NCBI GenBank assembly: GCA_034509735.1
Contig: JACGWO010000013.1
Span: 15,644,136-15,708,135, forward strand
DNA from: Sesamum alatum
Taxonomy: Eukaryota > Streptophyta > Magnoliopsida > Lamiales > Pedaliaceae
Direction: 5' to 3'
DNA: 64,000 bases
Below, piece by piece: positions 10,266 through 22,979 of the stretch (position 1 is the stretch's first letter; every line of letters starts with the position of its first letter). The notes under the pieces were generated by a model. That model worked only from the letters and a program-made list of their open reading frames with translations, searched no databases and had not been told where the DNA came from. Made by a program: the position numbers and the translations under genes.

Positions 10266-11859
10266 CGAATCAAGCAAATCTGTAAATCCGTCCGAAGACT
10301 CATTTTTACACATTTTCTGTTTTTCTATTTCTTTTTTTTATTTTTATATATAAAAAAAATTCAAAAATCTGAAAAATTCGGAAAAGGGAAGTTTCATATT
10401 AGGAAATTAGGGCACACTTTTTCCTCACCCTCTCATCTTTATTTCAGCAATTCAAAGGAACCCACCCCCTTTTTGCCCAAGAACTCACCACTGCCGACAG
10501 CAACCCTCCGCCGTCGTTGACCGCCGTCGTCGACCACAGCCCTCAGAACCGCAACTCCCGCCGTTGTCGTCGACCGTATGCACTCAGGGATGTTCTCTTC
10601 CCTTATCTCTCATTTTTTCCGTTCTTGAGTTGCATGCATGTGTCCACATTGAGGCAATGTGGATTTTAAGTGTGGGGGTATGGTTGTTGTGTTGTGCTTG
10701 ATCAACTTGATAGATATGCTTGATGAAATTGGTGGATAATTTTTGGGATTGTGAAATGCTTTTGTGGAGATTCTAGAAAAAAAAATTGGCTTGATGAATT
10801 CCTTTTAATTTTTGGACCACTTTTGATTTGGAGGCATTGTGTGCAAAAAGAATACATGTTTCATGCTTTCGGTAATTCATGGCTTGAGAACTCGTTTTTG
10901 TCTCAATAACTTGAATCGAAATTTTTTTTGTATGGAATTAGTGGACTAGACAAACCTTGTGAGCTTTTGAGCCTAAACACATTGATGAAATATTTAATCC
11001 TTTCTTGAGAGAAAATGCTTCTATGACTTTGTATTCGTAGAACTTGCTTTGAACCGCATCGAGGCTACATAAATGTGCATGCATTTGGATATGATAAAGG
11101 CACTAGGATTGAAACTATTTTTAGCCTGAATTGACTACCATATTACATGTCACCCTAGTAAACCCACTTGGGCCTTTTAGCCTTATTTTGTTGATATAAG
11201 CCGTTAATTGTGAGCCTAACCCGTAATTCTTTAACCTTGATTTGGACCCTTACAAGAATCAGTAGAGCATCAAGAAAAATGAGTGTTTATCCTAAAGAAT
11301 GATTCTCAAAATAAGGTGAGGATTTGAAACATTGCTATTATGTGCTCTAAGGGATATATCTCAAAATGAGTGTGGGGGGTTTCAAGCTGTGGCTTCATAC
11401 TTTGTGAGAACTAGTATTGTTACCTTATTCTGTGCCTATTGCAAAAAGATAAAAACAAAATAAATGAAGAAAAAATTGGCAAAAGAAAGAATACTCCTGC
11501 CAAGAGTGTAATTATCCTTATAATTTATCCTAAACTATACGTGCGCGACTCAAGTTTTCTTCAAAAGAAAACACTAAATTCATGAAATATAAGTTAAATA
11601 TGAAATTCAACAATTTTATAGGAATGTTTTGTTTTTTTACTTCCTGTGAGAAAAGTTACAAATAAATGACAAAAGTCTGCCTAATATTCATTTTTAATAT
11701 GTTTCAAACAAAAAATATTCATTTTTAATAAAATCAGTTCAATATGTTTTTCTAAATTATACCATGAATAAATTTGATTACTAAGTAGAGTGTCACATTC
11801 AAATATAACATTTATAGGATCTTTCCTTTTTTTTCCAAACCCCATAAGAGATAAATTTT

Positions 11860-12312
11860 AGGATAAATTACTGCTATGAGCTACTTTCCTTAAATTTTAC
11901 ATAATTATAAATACATTCTCAATATTTAAATAATTACAAGTAGCCCTAAATTTAATGTCCATTTAACAAGCACATTCTGTAAAGTTCCCATCCAATTTCT
12001 ATAATAGAGTGTATAAAATGTCCTTTTAAATTATAGATTATAATTTTATATGTTTTTAGAATTTTTAAAAATATTTTCATATACTAATATTCTTTATGAA
12101 TTATACTTTATCCGCTCTCAAATTTTTTACACTTTTTCAAATATTTTTATGATGAAATAAAAAATTCAACAAAAGTAAAACAGTACTTTACATGTCTTTA
12201 TCTAGGAACTACATAATTATTTTTCACTTGAAAGTAGTATTAATAATTTTTCAAACAACAGGAAGAGATTTATAATTATATCAAACCTCAGAGAGTTAGC
12301 TATAATTTAACT
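11860..12312. mobile_element. MITE, same family as 62844-63294
   Basis: The left arm (GGATAAATTACTGC, ACATAATTATAAATAC) and right arm (TATAATTATATCAAACCTCAGAG... GCTATAATTTAAC) are inverted copies. The internal line AACTACATAATTATTTTCA is shared with the copy at 62844. The 11521-11859 stretch before it is AT-rich with nothing recognised. Confidence 0.6.
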
Positions 12313-12398
12313 AAAATTCTACCTTTTCCATCTTCTAAATTGAAATATCACTTATTACTCTTATTTATATCATTTTCACAAATTTAAAATAAATTTGA

Positions 12399-13936
12399 GG
12401 GATAATTTTACTTTTGATACTCTAAGTATATATCTTTTTCACCTTTGGTACCCCATATTTCCAAATCATCAGATTTGGTATCCAAAATTTTTATTTTTCA
12501 TCCACCTTAGCACTCTCCATTAGATTGACCGTTAAAACTAATAGTCAACCCTATTTTGGAAAAAAATTTATTAAAATAAAAAAAAGTTTATGAATTTTAG
12601 TTATTTTAAAAAATTAAAATAATTGTACTTAATTTTTTTTAAAAAAAAACTACATATATAAATTTATTTTTAATTTGATTTGACAAACAAGGGAAACTAA
12701 AAAAAGGGATAATTACACTCCCTTCCCCTGAGGTTTGATATAATTACACTTAAACAAATATACAATTAATAAAACCGAAAGAGTTGATCATGAGCTAATA
12801 AAAAAATATACAATTAATATATATTTTTATATATATGATAATTATATAAATTTAGTAATTATATGAATGTATAAATTCATTTTTAAATTGATTTGACAAA
12901 TAAGTGAAACTAAAATAAAATGAGCTCCAAATACTTTATAATTAAAAAAGCTCAATGAACAAGTGAAAATAGACATAGATAAAACTTAAAAAAAAAATTG
13001 ATATTTTAAAAATCACTTTAATATTTTTTTTCATAAATCAATTTTTAATAAGGTTAAAATGGACTTTTTGAACTTCAAAATTTAAGGTGTTAAAAGTTAG
13101 AAGGTTTTTTGAAGATTTTAATACTTTAAGAGGATAATTAATGTAGGGTAGATGTTTTAGGGGTGTATTTAACCCTAATAAATATGCAAAACAAAAAATT
13201 CTTAAAAATTAAGTAAAAACATTTTAGTTTTTTATTAAATTCTAGAATTAATAAAAAAATTAATTTTAAATAAATATAATGACACCTGAGATGATTGATT
13301 TTTCTCAACAAATTATGAATAATTGCTTCAATTTTGGACACATTTTCAAATCAAACAATCTAAAAACTCCACAATATTCCCTATATTTAGCATTTTCAAA
13401 TGTGTCCACAATTTTGGACACATTTTCAAATAATTGCTTCAATTTTAGCATTATTTAGCATTAATTTTAACATTAATGTCAAATAATAACAAAAAAAATT
13501 AAAAGTAAATTTACCAATTAATTAAAACATAGCCAAAACCTTCTTTTAGTATTTATTTTGATCCAAAATATCTTCAATATTAATTCCACGCTCACAATAC
13601 ATTTTTTCCACAAAAATATTAACATTGAACGAACCCACAATCAAATTTGAATAAGATTAAAATTAATTTCTTTCTCATTTTTTTAAAATTTTCTCAATTC
13701 ACTATTTCAAATCTATTTTTTGTGGTGTATGATTACAACCAAACATTTCCTCAAATAAACAAGAAACCACTAAATTTTCACTCTATAATTGGGTTGATCT
13801 TTAATTTTAGCACTGAACCTAAAAAGGATCCTCAACTAAATGAAAAAAAAAAATTTTGAATACCAAGTCTCATGACATGAAAACATGGAATACCAAAAAT
13901 AAAAAAAAATTAGGATATCAAAAATAAAATTATCCC
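12399..13936. mobile_element. Non-autonomous TIR element with perfect 9-bp target duplication (MULE-type)
   Basis: It begins GGGATAATTTTACTTTTGAT and ends with the inverted counterpart. It is flanked by the direct repeat TAAATTTGA at 12390-12398 and 13937-13945; nine bases is the Mutator-superfamily hallmark. No transposase is seen. Bases 12640-13175 hold an older fragment of the element family at 34886-36485 (ATGAGCTCCAARTACTTT is shared), so the interior is itself composite. Confidence 0.8.
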
Positions 13937-14011
13937 TAAATTTGACTTAAAATAGGTTGATCCCTAACTATTCTTTGAAAAGATTACAAGATGTAATCTT
14001 TACATTCAGAG

Positions 14012-14405
14012 AAAAGGAAAAATACAAGGACCTCGACTCAAATTTAACATAATTATAAAAATTCCTCATTTTTTCAAAAAATATACCCCTGAATTTATAA
14101 CTGTCAAACAAATAAATTATTTTCATTCATTTTTATAAATACATTGACCAAAATACCATGCTAATTGAATCATATTTTATTTAATTTTTAAATCATTTTG
14201 AACTAAAATCCACACAAAGAAATTTCCATAATATAATTTAACTCAACCAATTTTTTATAATTTAAAAAAATAGTCACAGCAAAATATACAATTTCAAGCT
14301 TTTGATTTCAATTACAAACCAATGAGGGCATTTATAATCTTTGAAAATTCAAAAGGATATCCATAATTATAACAAATTTTACGAAAATAATTGTAATTCC
14401 CCTTC
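14012..14405. mobile_element. Diverged MITE of the 62844 family
   Basis: The arms ATTTAACATAATTATAAAAATTCCTC and the later ATAATTATAACAAATTTTACG read as inverted copies (each checked in short blocks). The boundaries are approximate and no target duplication was found. Confidence 0.45.
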
Positions 14406-14509
14406 ATATAAATGATGAAACAAATATATTTTTACATTTCCAATATGCTGTTCCTAATATAATTGGAAGATTTAGTAATATACAGTTCCCAATAAATTTA
14501 TTTGCAGGT

Positions 14510-15690
14510 CCGCTCTTCTATAACTAGAAGCTGAGGCTGCAACAAAAACGCTCAGCCAACAAAGTTTGTTCGACATGGATGAATGCCCAATAATTACACA
14601 CATCCCTCAATCTGCTTTCAAACTCAATGAATTTCCAGGAGAAACAAATACAATCTTTACATCATCTGTAACGAGAAAACAGAGCAAATGAGCAAAGACG
14701 AGAAAGCAGAACAACAGTAAACATCATAAACAAATAAAACATCAACACTGGACTAAAATCAGCAACTGAAATGAAGAAGCTCAGAAGCCAAGCGTAACAA
14801 ATGGATTTCATCGAAGAACCAACACAAAGTTGCTTCTTCTTACATGTTAGCTTCTCATCACTGCATCAACTGTATGTATAATTCAGACTTGGAAGAATAC
14901 TCAAATACAAATTTTTGCGAGTCCCAATTGCAAATTGAGTAAGAATCCAGATATAATAGTGACAAAAGCACTCAATGTCTCAATCAAGATACTTCTGAAG
15001 AAACCGAAAGTGTAAATTCAGGGGCAAATGGAACAAGATTAAAAGTACTTCAAAAAAAATGTAGCTATCACAAATTTGAAAAGAAGCTAATATAAATATA
15101 AAACTTCCTCCAATCGTGATAAATAGCATTTCTTTCGGCACCGTGCAAAAGATGGTTTGTCATTGCAAATAAGAACCAAACCTCCGTGTCTAAATGAATG
15201 CCTTTTCATGAAACCAAACAAATATAAATCATTTTTCAAATTTAAAAGTGTTGGCAAAAGGAAACAATCTTCAGCGGAATGATGTTGTTCCCAAAAAGAT
15301 CTTCCCAGATTCAAGCAATTGCCAAACGATTTATACTGTCGGTTACTTTAAATTGTATTTAGGAAGAAACACGATCAAAATATACCCAGTTTATTGTATC
15401 ACGAAACAAGAAAAAACGGCTTTCGTGGATCTTCAAACCGGTATATCCATGTAGGCTCCAAGCGGCAGACGGGTTGCCATGGGAATGGGCACCTGCTGCT
15501 GACTCGTATGGAGCCATCACTAAATCTTCAAAGATTTTAACCAAAAAAACCCGAACAAAAACCGAAAATGGTTATGGAAAAACCAGGGAATTGAATCGGA
15601 ATACACTTACCAAAACAATGAACTATATGGGCGGGGAAAAAGAGTAGGTGGCCGCCATGGATAGACTCTCAGAGAGTATGGTTTGTGCTG
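14510..15690 (-). other. Possible transcribed locus, product unknown
   Basis: The base composition is less AT-rich than the flanks, and a TATA box lies upstream (see 15708-15716). Reading the minus strand, an ATG at 15658 opens a 12-codon frame (MAATYSFSPPI) that ends before a good splice donor, TTTTG|GTAAGTG, at 15611/15610. Downstream are an ATG-initiated frame of about 52 codons (15359-15517, starting MAPYESAAGAHSHG) and several acceptor-like sites, for example TCTCGTTACAG near 14670 and TTTTTGTTGCAG near 14540. No protein family is recognised. It could be a short-peptide gene, a non-coding RNA, or the remains of a gene. Confidence 0.4.
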
Positions 15691-15707
15691 AATAGGTTTC
15701 GGGAGGG

Positions 15708-15716
15708 GAGATATAT
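15708..15716 (-). promoter_or_regulatory. TATA box of the candidate minus-strand locus
   Basis: The minus strand reads CTCTATATATCTCCCC here, about 50 bases upstream of the first ATG, with a CCTAGGGTT telo-box-like word 25-30 bases further upstream. Such a pair is common in plant promoters. Confidence 0.45.
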
Positions 15717-15819
15717 AGAGAGGGAAACAGTGGAACCCTAGGTGTGCAATTACAATGAAGGACATTGGCTGAGCTAATCCATATTACGAATAAATAGGGT
15801 AGTCTAATAATATATTATA

Positions 15820-17497
15820 GGATTAATTGCACTTACACTTCCTCTGCAAAAATAATTTAAAATTATACTTACATCCCTTTTGAAAAATCTTCATTTATAC
15901 TTGAACCCTTTCTGTTAGGTTTGGACGAAAAAAATTGACATAAACAAAAAGAATTACATTAATTTTTAAGTTAAAACTCCAATTTACCCTCCTATATTTT
16001 CGCAAAATAGCTAAAAAATCCCTCTCTGTTTTAATAAACTCAGTACAAAATTCTCATTTTATTAAAAATTAACGAAAGGTGAGGTGCACGCGCCGAAAGT
16101 GCGTTTGGATTTGATTTTTTGCGTGCTTTGACATTTTTTTGACATTTATTCTTAAATATATTTATATTAAATATCAAAATACCAAAAAAAAAACTTACAT
16201 TACAAATATTAATGTACTAAATTTTAATTTTCAAATTTAGATATTTACATGAATATAAATGTTAAATAATTATAATAATTATAATTTATAAATTAATTTA
16301 AATTATTATTAATTATATCTGATATGTATTGTTTAAAAAAATGATTAATTAAATATCTGTAAATATTATAATTATTTAAAACTATTCTTAATTAGCTTAA
16401 ATATATATTAAATATATTAATTATTTAAACTTATTCTTATATATATTTAATTTAATTAAAAAAATCAAAAACAAAATAAAAAACTGGAGGGCGACGGAGG
16501 CCATCGCTGCCCCCGCACAGAACATTTGGGCGACGGCCCCGTCGCCCTTCTTTTTATTATTTGGGCGACGACGAATCTGATTTTGGGCGACGGCGACGTT
16601 TCCAGATTTGGGGGGGATGGCGTCGTCGTCGCCCTCTTTCTTTTATCTAGGCGATGGAGACGCCGTCGCCCCCATCTGCGTGACGGCGTCTCGTCCCCCA
16701 GTCGCGGGGATGGCTAGGGAGGGGTAGGCGGCGGGGAGTGGGGGGGGGGGGGGGTTGGGGGGTGGGAGTAGGGTTTTTTTCTATTTCTTTTTTTTAATAT
16801 TTATATATAAAATAATAATTTATTTTTTTATAATTCTAATTATTTATATATAATATAAATTAAATAATTTGTTGAATGTAGACCTTTCATTCTTTTAAGA
16901 TCCAACGATTGAGATTAATTGATTAGATTTGACGGTTATTATATAATAAAAGAAGATCCAACGGTCATTAAAATAAAAAATAATATATAATAAAAAGGGC
17001 ATAACAGTCATATGAAGAAAAAAAATTAACGTCGTTAAATCTATTTAACGGATGAGGGCGATTGAGCTACATTTAATAAAATAGAAGGGGGATTTTAGAC
17101 TATTTTTAAAACATAGAGGGGTTTTTCATCGAGTTTTTAAAACACGGGGGGATTTTATGCAATTAAGCCAAATTTTGAATTTTGCCCGTCATTTAATATT
17201 TTTGCATGTATATTTTTGTACTTATAGGGGGGTAAATGTGATATATACATATGGAGTGATGTTAACATCATTAATATTTTTCCCTTATAAATACAAAATT
17301 ATTACATGAGAATGTTTAATAAGGTTTCATTGAAAGTTTATATAATTTTTTTGCTCACAACAATATTTTTCTTCCAAATCCTAATGGAATGGGGTCAAAT
17401 TAAACACAGAATTTTTAAGGGGTGTAACTATAATTTTAATTTTTAGAAGAAAGTATAATTTTATATTTTTAGATTGAGTTGTAAGTATAATTAATCC
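15820..17497. mobile_element. Composite TIR element with GC-rich core
   Basis: The left end GGATTAATTGCACTTACA at 15820 is matched by the reverse complement of the right end (GGATTAATTATACTTACA) at 17497; TATA precedes and follows. Inside, roughly 15980-17170 is a second element whose ends carry CCCCC-A-rich blocks like those at 2140, so a nested insertion is likely. No coding sequence is recognised. Confidence 0.65.
16490..16760. repeat. GC-rich island of GGGCGACG repeats (second copy)
   Basis: GGGCGACG or its complement CGTCGCCC recurs at least seven times in 270 bases, followed by a run of about 14 G's near 16741. It resembles the island at 2565-2965 in word content. Confidence 0.7.
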
Positions 17498-17727
17498 TAT
17501 ATTCTGTATTTCCTTTTTATGCTTATTTCCTAATTAATCAATAAATCTACACCACATGGGCTCAAATTTTATCACTTCTTTATAATTTTTTTGAGGCGTT
17601 TTAAATAACAACTTTATTTTGTACAATGCATTTTTTCTTGAAATACACTCTTTAATTGTCTTGACTCGAGATATAGATACTATTATCTGATGATAATATA
17701 TATTATCACAAAGACTATTAAAGATCT

Positions 17728-18361
17728 TGTTCGAAATAGTGAATGATAAATTAAAAAATAAATCATGAGAAGTGATTGGTTACAATGTGCGACGCATAAT
17801 AAGCTCGTGAGTCGTGACAGCTCCTGACAAGTGGATGATGTTGATAACGTCCAATCATTATCCGACTATGTCTAAATCAACGAAATAGGTATGTCCTTGG
17901 TTGAAAGAATGTGTCCTTTGGATGAAATGACGCGTCTATTTAAGTGAAATGGTATGTCCTTTCGGTGAATAATGCGTCCATTTGGATGAAATGTCATAAC
18001 CTTTCAAGCGCATCTTTTCTAACTGGACATGTCCGTTTAATATATCTTTCCAACTCCTAAAAATAGGCCTCCCATTTCATATAATCAGGCATTAAACTCA
18101 TTCATAGCATTCATAAGCATAAAAACATTTTGCAAATAGAATTTAGCAAGAGAGTTTCAAAATGTCGTTTGGTTCCCCGTTTATCAAAGTTTGTAGTGTT
18201 GCTACTTTGAGATAGAAAGTCGTTGTATCTTGGGAGACAAATTGCCGATTCCGTGAGCACCAGAGCCGGGCAATAATTATCTTAAAGATAAAGAGTCTAA
18301 CTATTGCCTCGACTTCGTAATACAAAATTTCTCGCATTATCCATCCCATTCATTCCCTACA
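17728..18361 (+). mobile_element. Solo LTR, 634 bp, with 5-bp target duplication
   Basis: It starts TGTTCGAAATAG and ends TTCCCTACA, with GATCT at 17723-17727 and 18362-18366. It contains five diverged repeats of an ATGTGTCC-TTTGGATGAAATG unit around 17890-17995. No internal retrotransposon sequence is present, so it is a product of LTR-LTR recombination. The superfamily is not determined. Confidence 0.75.
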
Positions 18362-18399
18362 GATCTTTTATAATTGATTATGATATAATATACTTTTAA

Positions 18400-18759
18400 A
18401 GGGTAAATTACATCGACATGACTACTGATTACACAAACACTTTCTATTTTTTTTTTTATAAAAGTACAAATATATCTCTTGAAGTTGTAATTATAGTTTA
18501 GGATTAAAAGCAGACACTCCCCAACTATTTTTTTGGGTCGTTTGCACTTTACTCCCCAACTGTTTTTTTTTTTACAAGTCACCTCCCAACCTTTGCATTT
18601 TATAGCACTTTATATTTTTCGAGGAATAATAATGGAATATTCTGGAGGAGTGTGAACACGCGCCCTAGGGCATTTTTATGGCTGGGTAAAATTGTAATTT
18701 CACGTTACAATTTTTTTTAAAAAAAATCAAAACAAAATAAACAAAGAAAAATGCATAGC

Positions 18760-18800
<41 letters not shown>

Positions 18801-19580
18801 CTCTCTCTCTCTATGTAAATTCTCTCTTTTATTTTCATGGTAAAAATAAATTTCTATCTTTTGTTTTCATGGTGAAGATGATGGAAATAATCCTCACTTC
18901 TGTCCTTGATATGAGTTCCTTCACACAAGAATGTGAGTTCATTCACACAAAAAAGGATTTTGATTGTGATGAAAAAGAAGAACCCATTTGAAGTAGATGG
19001 CGTAATTGGACAAATTAATGTGAGGGAGATGATCAGGGTGTTGAGGAGGTTCGGGGAAAAATCGATGACGACGGGACGGCGGCTCCCAGACTAGGAAGAC
19101 GGCGACGGAAAATTTTGATGTGCTTTTTTGCTTTAGTGTTGAATGATAGAGAGAAAGAAGAAGATAATGTTTTCAACTTCATAATTGATAATGCTTTAGT
19201 GTTGAAGGATTGAAGAGTTTTGTTGAAGAAGAAGAAGAAGGTCGGCTATGTTGGATGAAGAAGAAGACCTTCTTGGTTTTGTTTTAATTTACTTTTTTTC
19301 TAAAAAAAAAGTGGGGTTATGAAATTATAACTTTTCCCAGCCAAAAAATGGTCTTAGGGCGCGTGTGTACACCCCTCCGGAATATTCCATTATTATTCCC
19401 CGAAAAGTATAAAGTGCTACAAAATGCAAAGGTTGAGAGGTGCTTTGTAAAAAAAAAACGATTGAAGGTAAAGTACAAAACGACCTAAAGGTTGGGGGGT
19501 GTCTGCTTTTAACCCTATAGTTTATATCAATACCTTTCAAGAACAAAAACTTACACAAACACCCACCAAAGTCATTTCAT
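18400..19580. mobile_element. Long-TIR element with (CT)n and GA-rich spacer
   Basis: Bases 18480-18720 and 19310-19515 are inverted copies. Shared blocks include AAAAGCAGACACYCCCC, AAAGTGCTAYAAAATGCAAAGG (in two parts) and GGAATATTCCATTATTATTCC. The inverted similarity extends weakly to the outer ends near 18415 and 19575. The spacer has a (CT)n tract at 18761-18795 and a GA-rich part near 19225. No gene is recognised. Confidence 0.75.
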
Positions 19581-19797
19581 GATTCTTTGTCTTTATGTGT
19601 ATTCTTTAGTTCTTATGACGTGTTTTTTCATTCTTGCTTTATTGTTTTTTCTTTTTTTTCTAACGGATTTTCTATTTTCTTGTGAATATAGTATTGGATC
19701 AAGCAATTTACCAGTTTATTTAATAATATAATATCAAAATAAAAAAATAAAAAAAATCTATAGTATATATATATATATATATTAACATAAATGGTGC

Positions 19798-19887
19798 AAG
19801 TCGAACTCAAAGAGTTCGACTTCACCATTTTTTTTTTATAAACTTCAATTTTTTTTAATTAGAAGTCGAACTCGATGAGTTCGACTT
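19798..19887. repeat. Two perfect palindromes in the left MULE end
   Basis: At 19798-19822 AAGTCGAACTC and GAGTTCGACTT flank AAA. At 19863-19887 the same 11-bp arms flank GAT. Both are perfect. Confidence 0.9.
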
Positions 19888-20099
19888 ATATATTTTTTAA
19901 AAATTTTAATATTTATAATTTTAATTTTAACGGCAACAGCATTAATTTTAATTTGCAAATTTTTTAACTTTAATTTTAATTTATTTTAACTAATAATTTA
20001 AAATTTACACCCAAAATTAAAATTGGACAAAAAGATTTATATTTATACCGAAAAAAATAAAAATTAATTTATTAAAAAAAATACAATCAACAATTACAA

Positions 20100-22546
20100 A
20101 TATTATTATCTTCTACGATCCCTCAGTGACGCATCAGCTTGTCTTGAATGGCCCTCCCTTTGTTGGTACTGTTATCTTTCCCGCATTTATGCCCAATCTA
20201 TCTCGTTATGAATACATGATGTTTGGTTTCCACTAGGACGAATGATGTCACGCAGAGTAATGTCATGGACCAACTCAAATTCTGGAACATCCTAATAATC
20301 TTACTCCATCGAAGATGAAAAGACTTAGAATATGTTCTCCTGTAAGCCATTAAATTATAATAGTCCTTAACCACTGATGATGCACTAATTCTATATGCAG
20401 CACATACCTTTTGAGCAAGCGAGCACGGGATGCCGAATTGACTCCATTTGCCACATGAACATTCTCATGTGGCAATTTTGACAACGTGAATCCATGTCCA
20501 GTCTCAAGCTTTCTTACAGCTGAGGCAGACTATTGATGTTGGTTGTATCTCGTCACGGCATGTTCAACACTTTTTTCGAACCAACAGTTTGAACAATTTG
20601 TATGCAAAGTCCGTCCATAGTTGGTTGTTGCTTAACATGACACTACTCTTCGTCATCCTCTCACGAAAATAGTGGACTGAACAAGCAAATATTATTTCAA
20701 CTATTACAGTCACAGGCAAGTGGCAGGCCCCTTTCAGAACTCCATCGATGCACTCTGACATGTTGGTTGTGAGAATTCCACACCGCCATCCGCCTTCGTG
20801 AGAAGCTGTCCATTTTTCCTTTTCAATCCGTTCTAAGTATACAAACGTTTCTAACTTGTGCGTCTTTATCCATGGTTCGATTGAACTTTCTGATTTAATA
20901 TTCAGAACCAGCTTTCCAACAGAGATCCTTCAATTACACATTCTTGTAGCGACTGTTGAAATTAGAACATACGTGCCTCAAGCAATATCTGTGCACTCCC
21001 TGGGGTGGCACAAAATTCGAAATTGCATTTACTGCTCAAGTGAGATCGACATGACGGTCAGAAATAAGGTACATCCCAGACCGTCCTCTTATAATATATT
21101 TGCTCAACATTTGAAGAAACCAGGTCCAAGATAATTCGAATTCTTCATCGACAATAACAAACGCAAGAGGAAGTACCTGTTGATTCCCATCAATGGCAGC
21201 TCCAATCAACATTTTGTGCTTGTACTTTGTGTATAAGTGTGTTCCATCTACGCTGATGACATTACGGCAGAATTAAAATCCTTCGATACACGATTTGAAT
21301 GCCCAGAAGACGTATTTTATCACATATGCATTGCTTGACCACTGAAAGTATTTATGCTCCCATTCAACAATCGTCCATTCATTATACTTTTGGAGAGCTC
21401 CCATGTAACTTGGTAGCTTTTGAACTGAACTCTTCCATGTCCCATAAACAATTTTATGGGCCATCTTCAAACTGTACCATGCCTTTTGGTATGGTATGTC
21501 GAATCCTGTATGGTCCTTCACAGTTTGTATGACATGCTTGATTCCATATGAGAGTTGCATTTTACCTGCCCTAATAGTAAAGAATCAACATACCTTCTGT
21601 CTAAATTGCAGTGTTCAAGGGACATGTCGTTAACAACACATGTGTGTTCCCCCCCCCCCATATTTTGTTATTTCCCAACTCCCTTTTCTCGGTTTTATTA
21701 TTCCTCTTAGCTCCCCATCTACACCACATATCTTAATAGGAAAAAAACAAAAGATCAATACACTTTCTAATAAGATAGTGATAGACGACTATACAATATT
21801 GATACGTACCCGGGGTGCTATGTTTACATACTACTTTTCATTTTTTTTTGGGTACTCTCAAGTACCACATACTCACGACGTGCATGTCGTATCGAGTGAT
21901 CTTTCACCACTCCTATTAAATGAGCTTTATTATTAAATCATTCCCACTCTCTCTTCATTAACATCATAATATTTCGCATACTTTGAAGACAAAATATCAA
22001 TGGAGTCAGCAGGTATCTTCGGGAATGTAGGATCAAAGAATGGTATAGAACGATAAAACATTTCCTCATTACTGTTATTTGGCATAGACGGTTCATTGGT
22101 TGGTGACATACCTTGAGTGTCATTGCAAATGTTTCAACCACGTCATTTATGTCAACCTCATTTTTAGGGTCCTTGGGTGGTATTAGAAATTCAATTTTAT
22201 CTGGTTCAGAATTATAATATGAGAAATTGGCGAAACTATCTGCTTCAGGATCTTCTTCTAGTAGTGGCTCGTCATTGCTCCGTGATTGGGTTGTCCTGGT
22301 ATATTGAATTCCAACATTTTCTAGGCCTTGTGTAACAGCAACCATGTCAGGTATCGAAAAATCACCACCAGACAGGCTAGCGCAATAATCATCACCAAAA
22401 GGGCCAGCGCAAAAATCACCACCGGAAGGTCCTGCAAAAAAGTTACCACCAGAAGGACCTACTAAAAAGTTGTGGTTCGAAGAAGAAAAAGGTAGACCTT
22501 CATTAGCTAAAAGTGACATGTATTCGCCCCAAGGTTGGCTAAACAT
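20100..22546 (-). pseudogene. MULE transposase (MURA-type) with SWIM zinc finger, broken
   Basis: The N-terminal part (22546-21938) has a GPSGGxF repeat at about residues 31-60 and acidic stretches. The core begins at 21560 (YQKAWYSLKMAHKIVYGTW), runs through FWAFKSCIEGF at about 21275 to the DDE-type region VDGTHLYTKYKHKMLIGA and LPLAFVIVDEE, then SDRHV and PPQGVHRYCLRHVCSNF. A SWIM-type CSCGKWSQFGIPCSLAQKVC lies near 20410-20470; the usual H after PCS is L. Stops at 21036-21038 and 20934-20936 and several frameshifts disable it. The 21560-21937 stretch between the parts is either an intron or an insertion. Confidence 0.85.
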
Positions 22547-22979
22547 CTGTGTATGTTATGATGGGTATTGACGTTCTTTTTCAACATATATTTCTATGAT
22601 TGGATAGCCTGATGCAGGATCCAAAAAGAATGACAAGTTGTCATCGTCTTGAATTGGCATCAGGGTCTCTTTTATACAAACGAGATAGTGGCATGCATGT
22701 TTTGTGAATACCTTCAATGAGTATTTGTTGCTATCCTGTCTGCCGGTATAACCTCGCTAGAAATTGAGGATAAGCTGATGAACGTGATATCCTCAACGTT
22801 CGAAAAAACAATGTTGTACTTGCGTTCTTGTACTGTGAATTGTGTAATTCCAACACCAAGGGCAAAGCCCAAATTGGTGGCCCCTTGCAGTTAGTGCAGG
22901 TAACATCAAATATTTATATTTGTCGTTAACTAACTTATTGCAATATTTTATTTTTGACACAAGCTTATATTATTTTACA

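Larger units (their letters stand above)
5818..11502 (+). mobile_element. Ty3/gypsy LTR retrotransposon, deletion derivative without RT/integrase and 3' LTR
   Basis: The element starts with TG at 5818, ends with CA at 11502 and is flanked by the 5-bp direct repeat AGAGT at 5813-5817 and 11503-11507. The order is 5' LTR, primer-binding site, gag, retropepsin-like protease, the first part of pol, then a long 3' untranslated region with the GTGGGAAGCAACCCACG block near 10027 and AAGTGTGGGGGTATGG near 10669. Both blocks are typical of Athila-like plant gypsy elements. RT, RNase H and integrase are absent between about 9960 and 10010. No second LTR is recognisable before 11502, although the right boundary is fixed by the interrupted MITE. 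Confidence 0.85.
5333..11517. mobile_element. Small TIR element (about 0.5 kb) split by the gypsy element at 5818-11502
   Basis: The body is 5333-5817, resuming at 11508-11517. The arms at 5371-5480 and 5690-5810 are inverted copies: GTGTAATTACACGTARAC and ATTTGCTTTTGTCTAAC recur in opposite orientation. The right terminus (GTGTAATTATCC) is found only after the retrotransposon. The restored element is flanked by TTA at 5330-5332 and 11518-11520, as in PIF/Harbinger-type insertions. Confidence 0.75.

Noticed and set aside
14780..14880. C/D-box snoRNA-like pattern on the minus strand (GTGATGA ... CTGA about 85 bases apart)
   Set aside because: The bases outside the boxes do not form a terminal stem, and such short motifs arise by chance.
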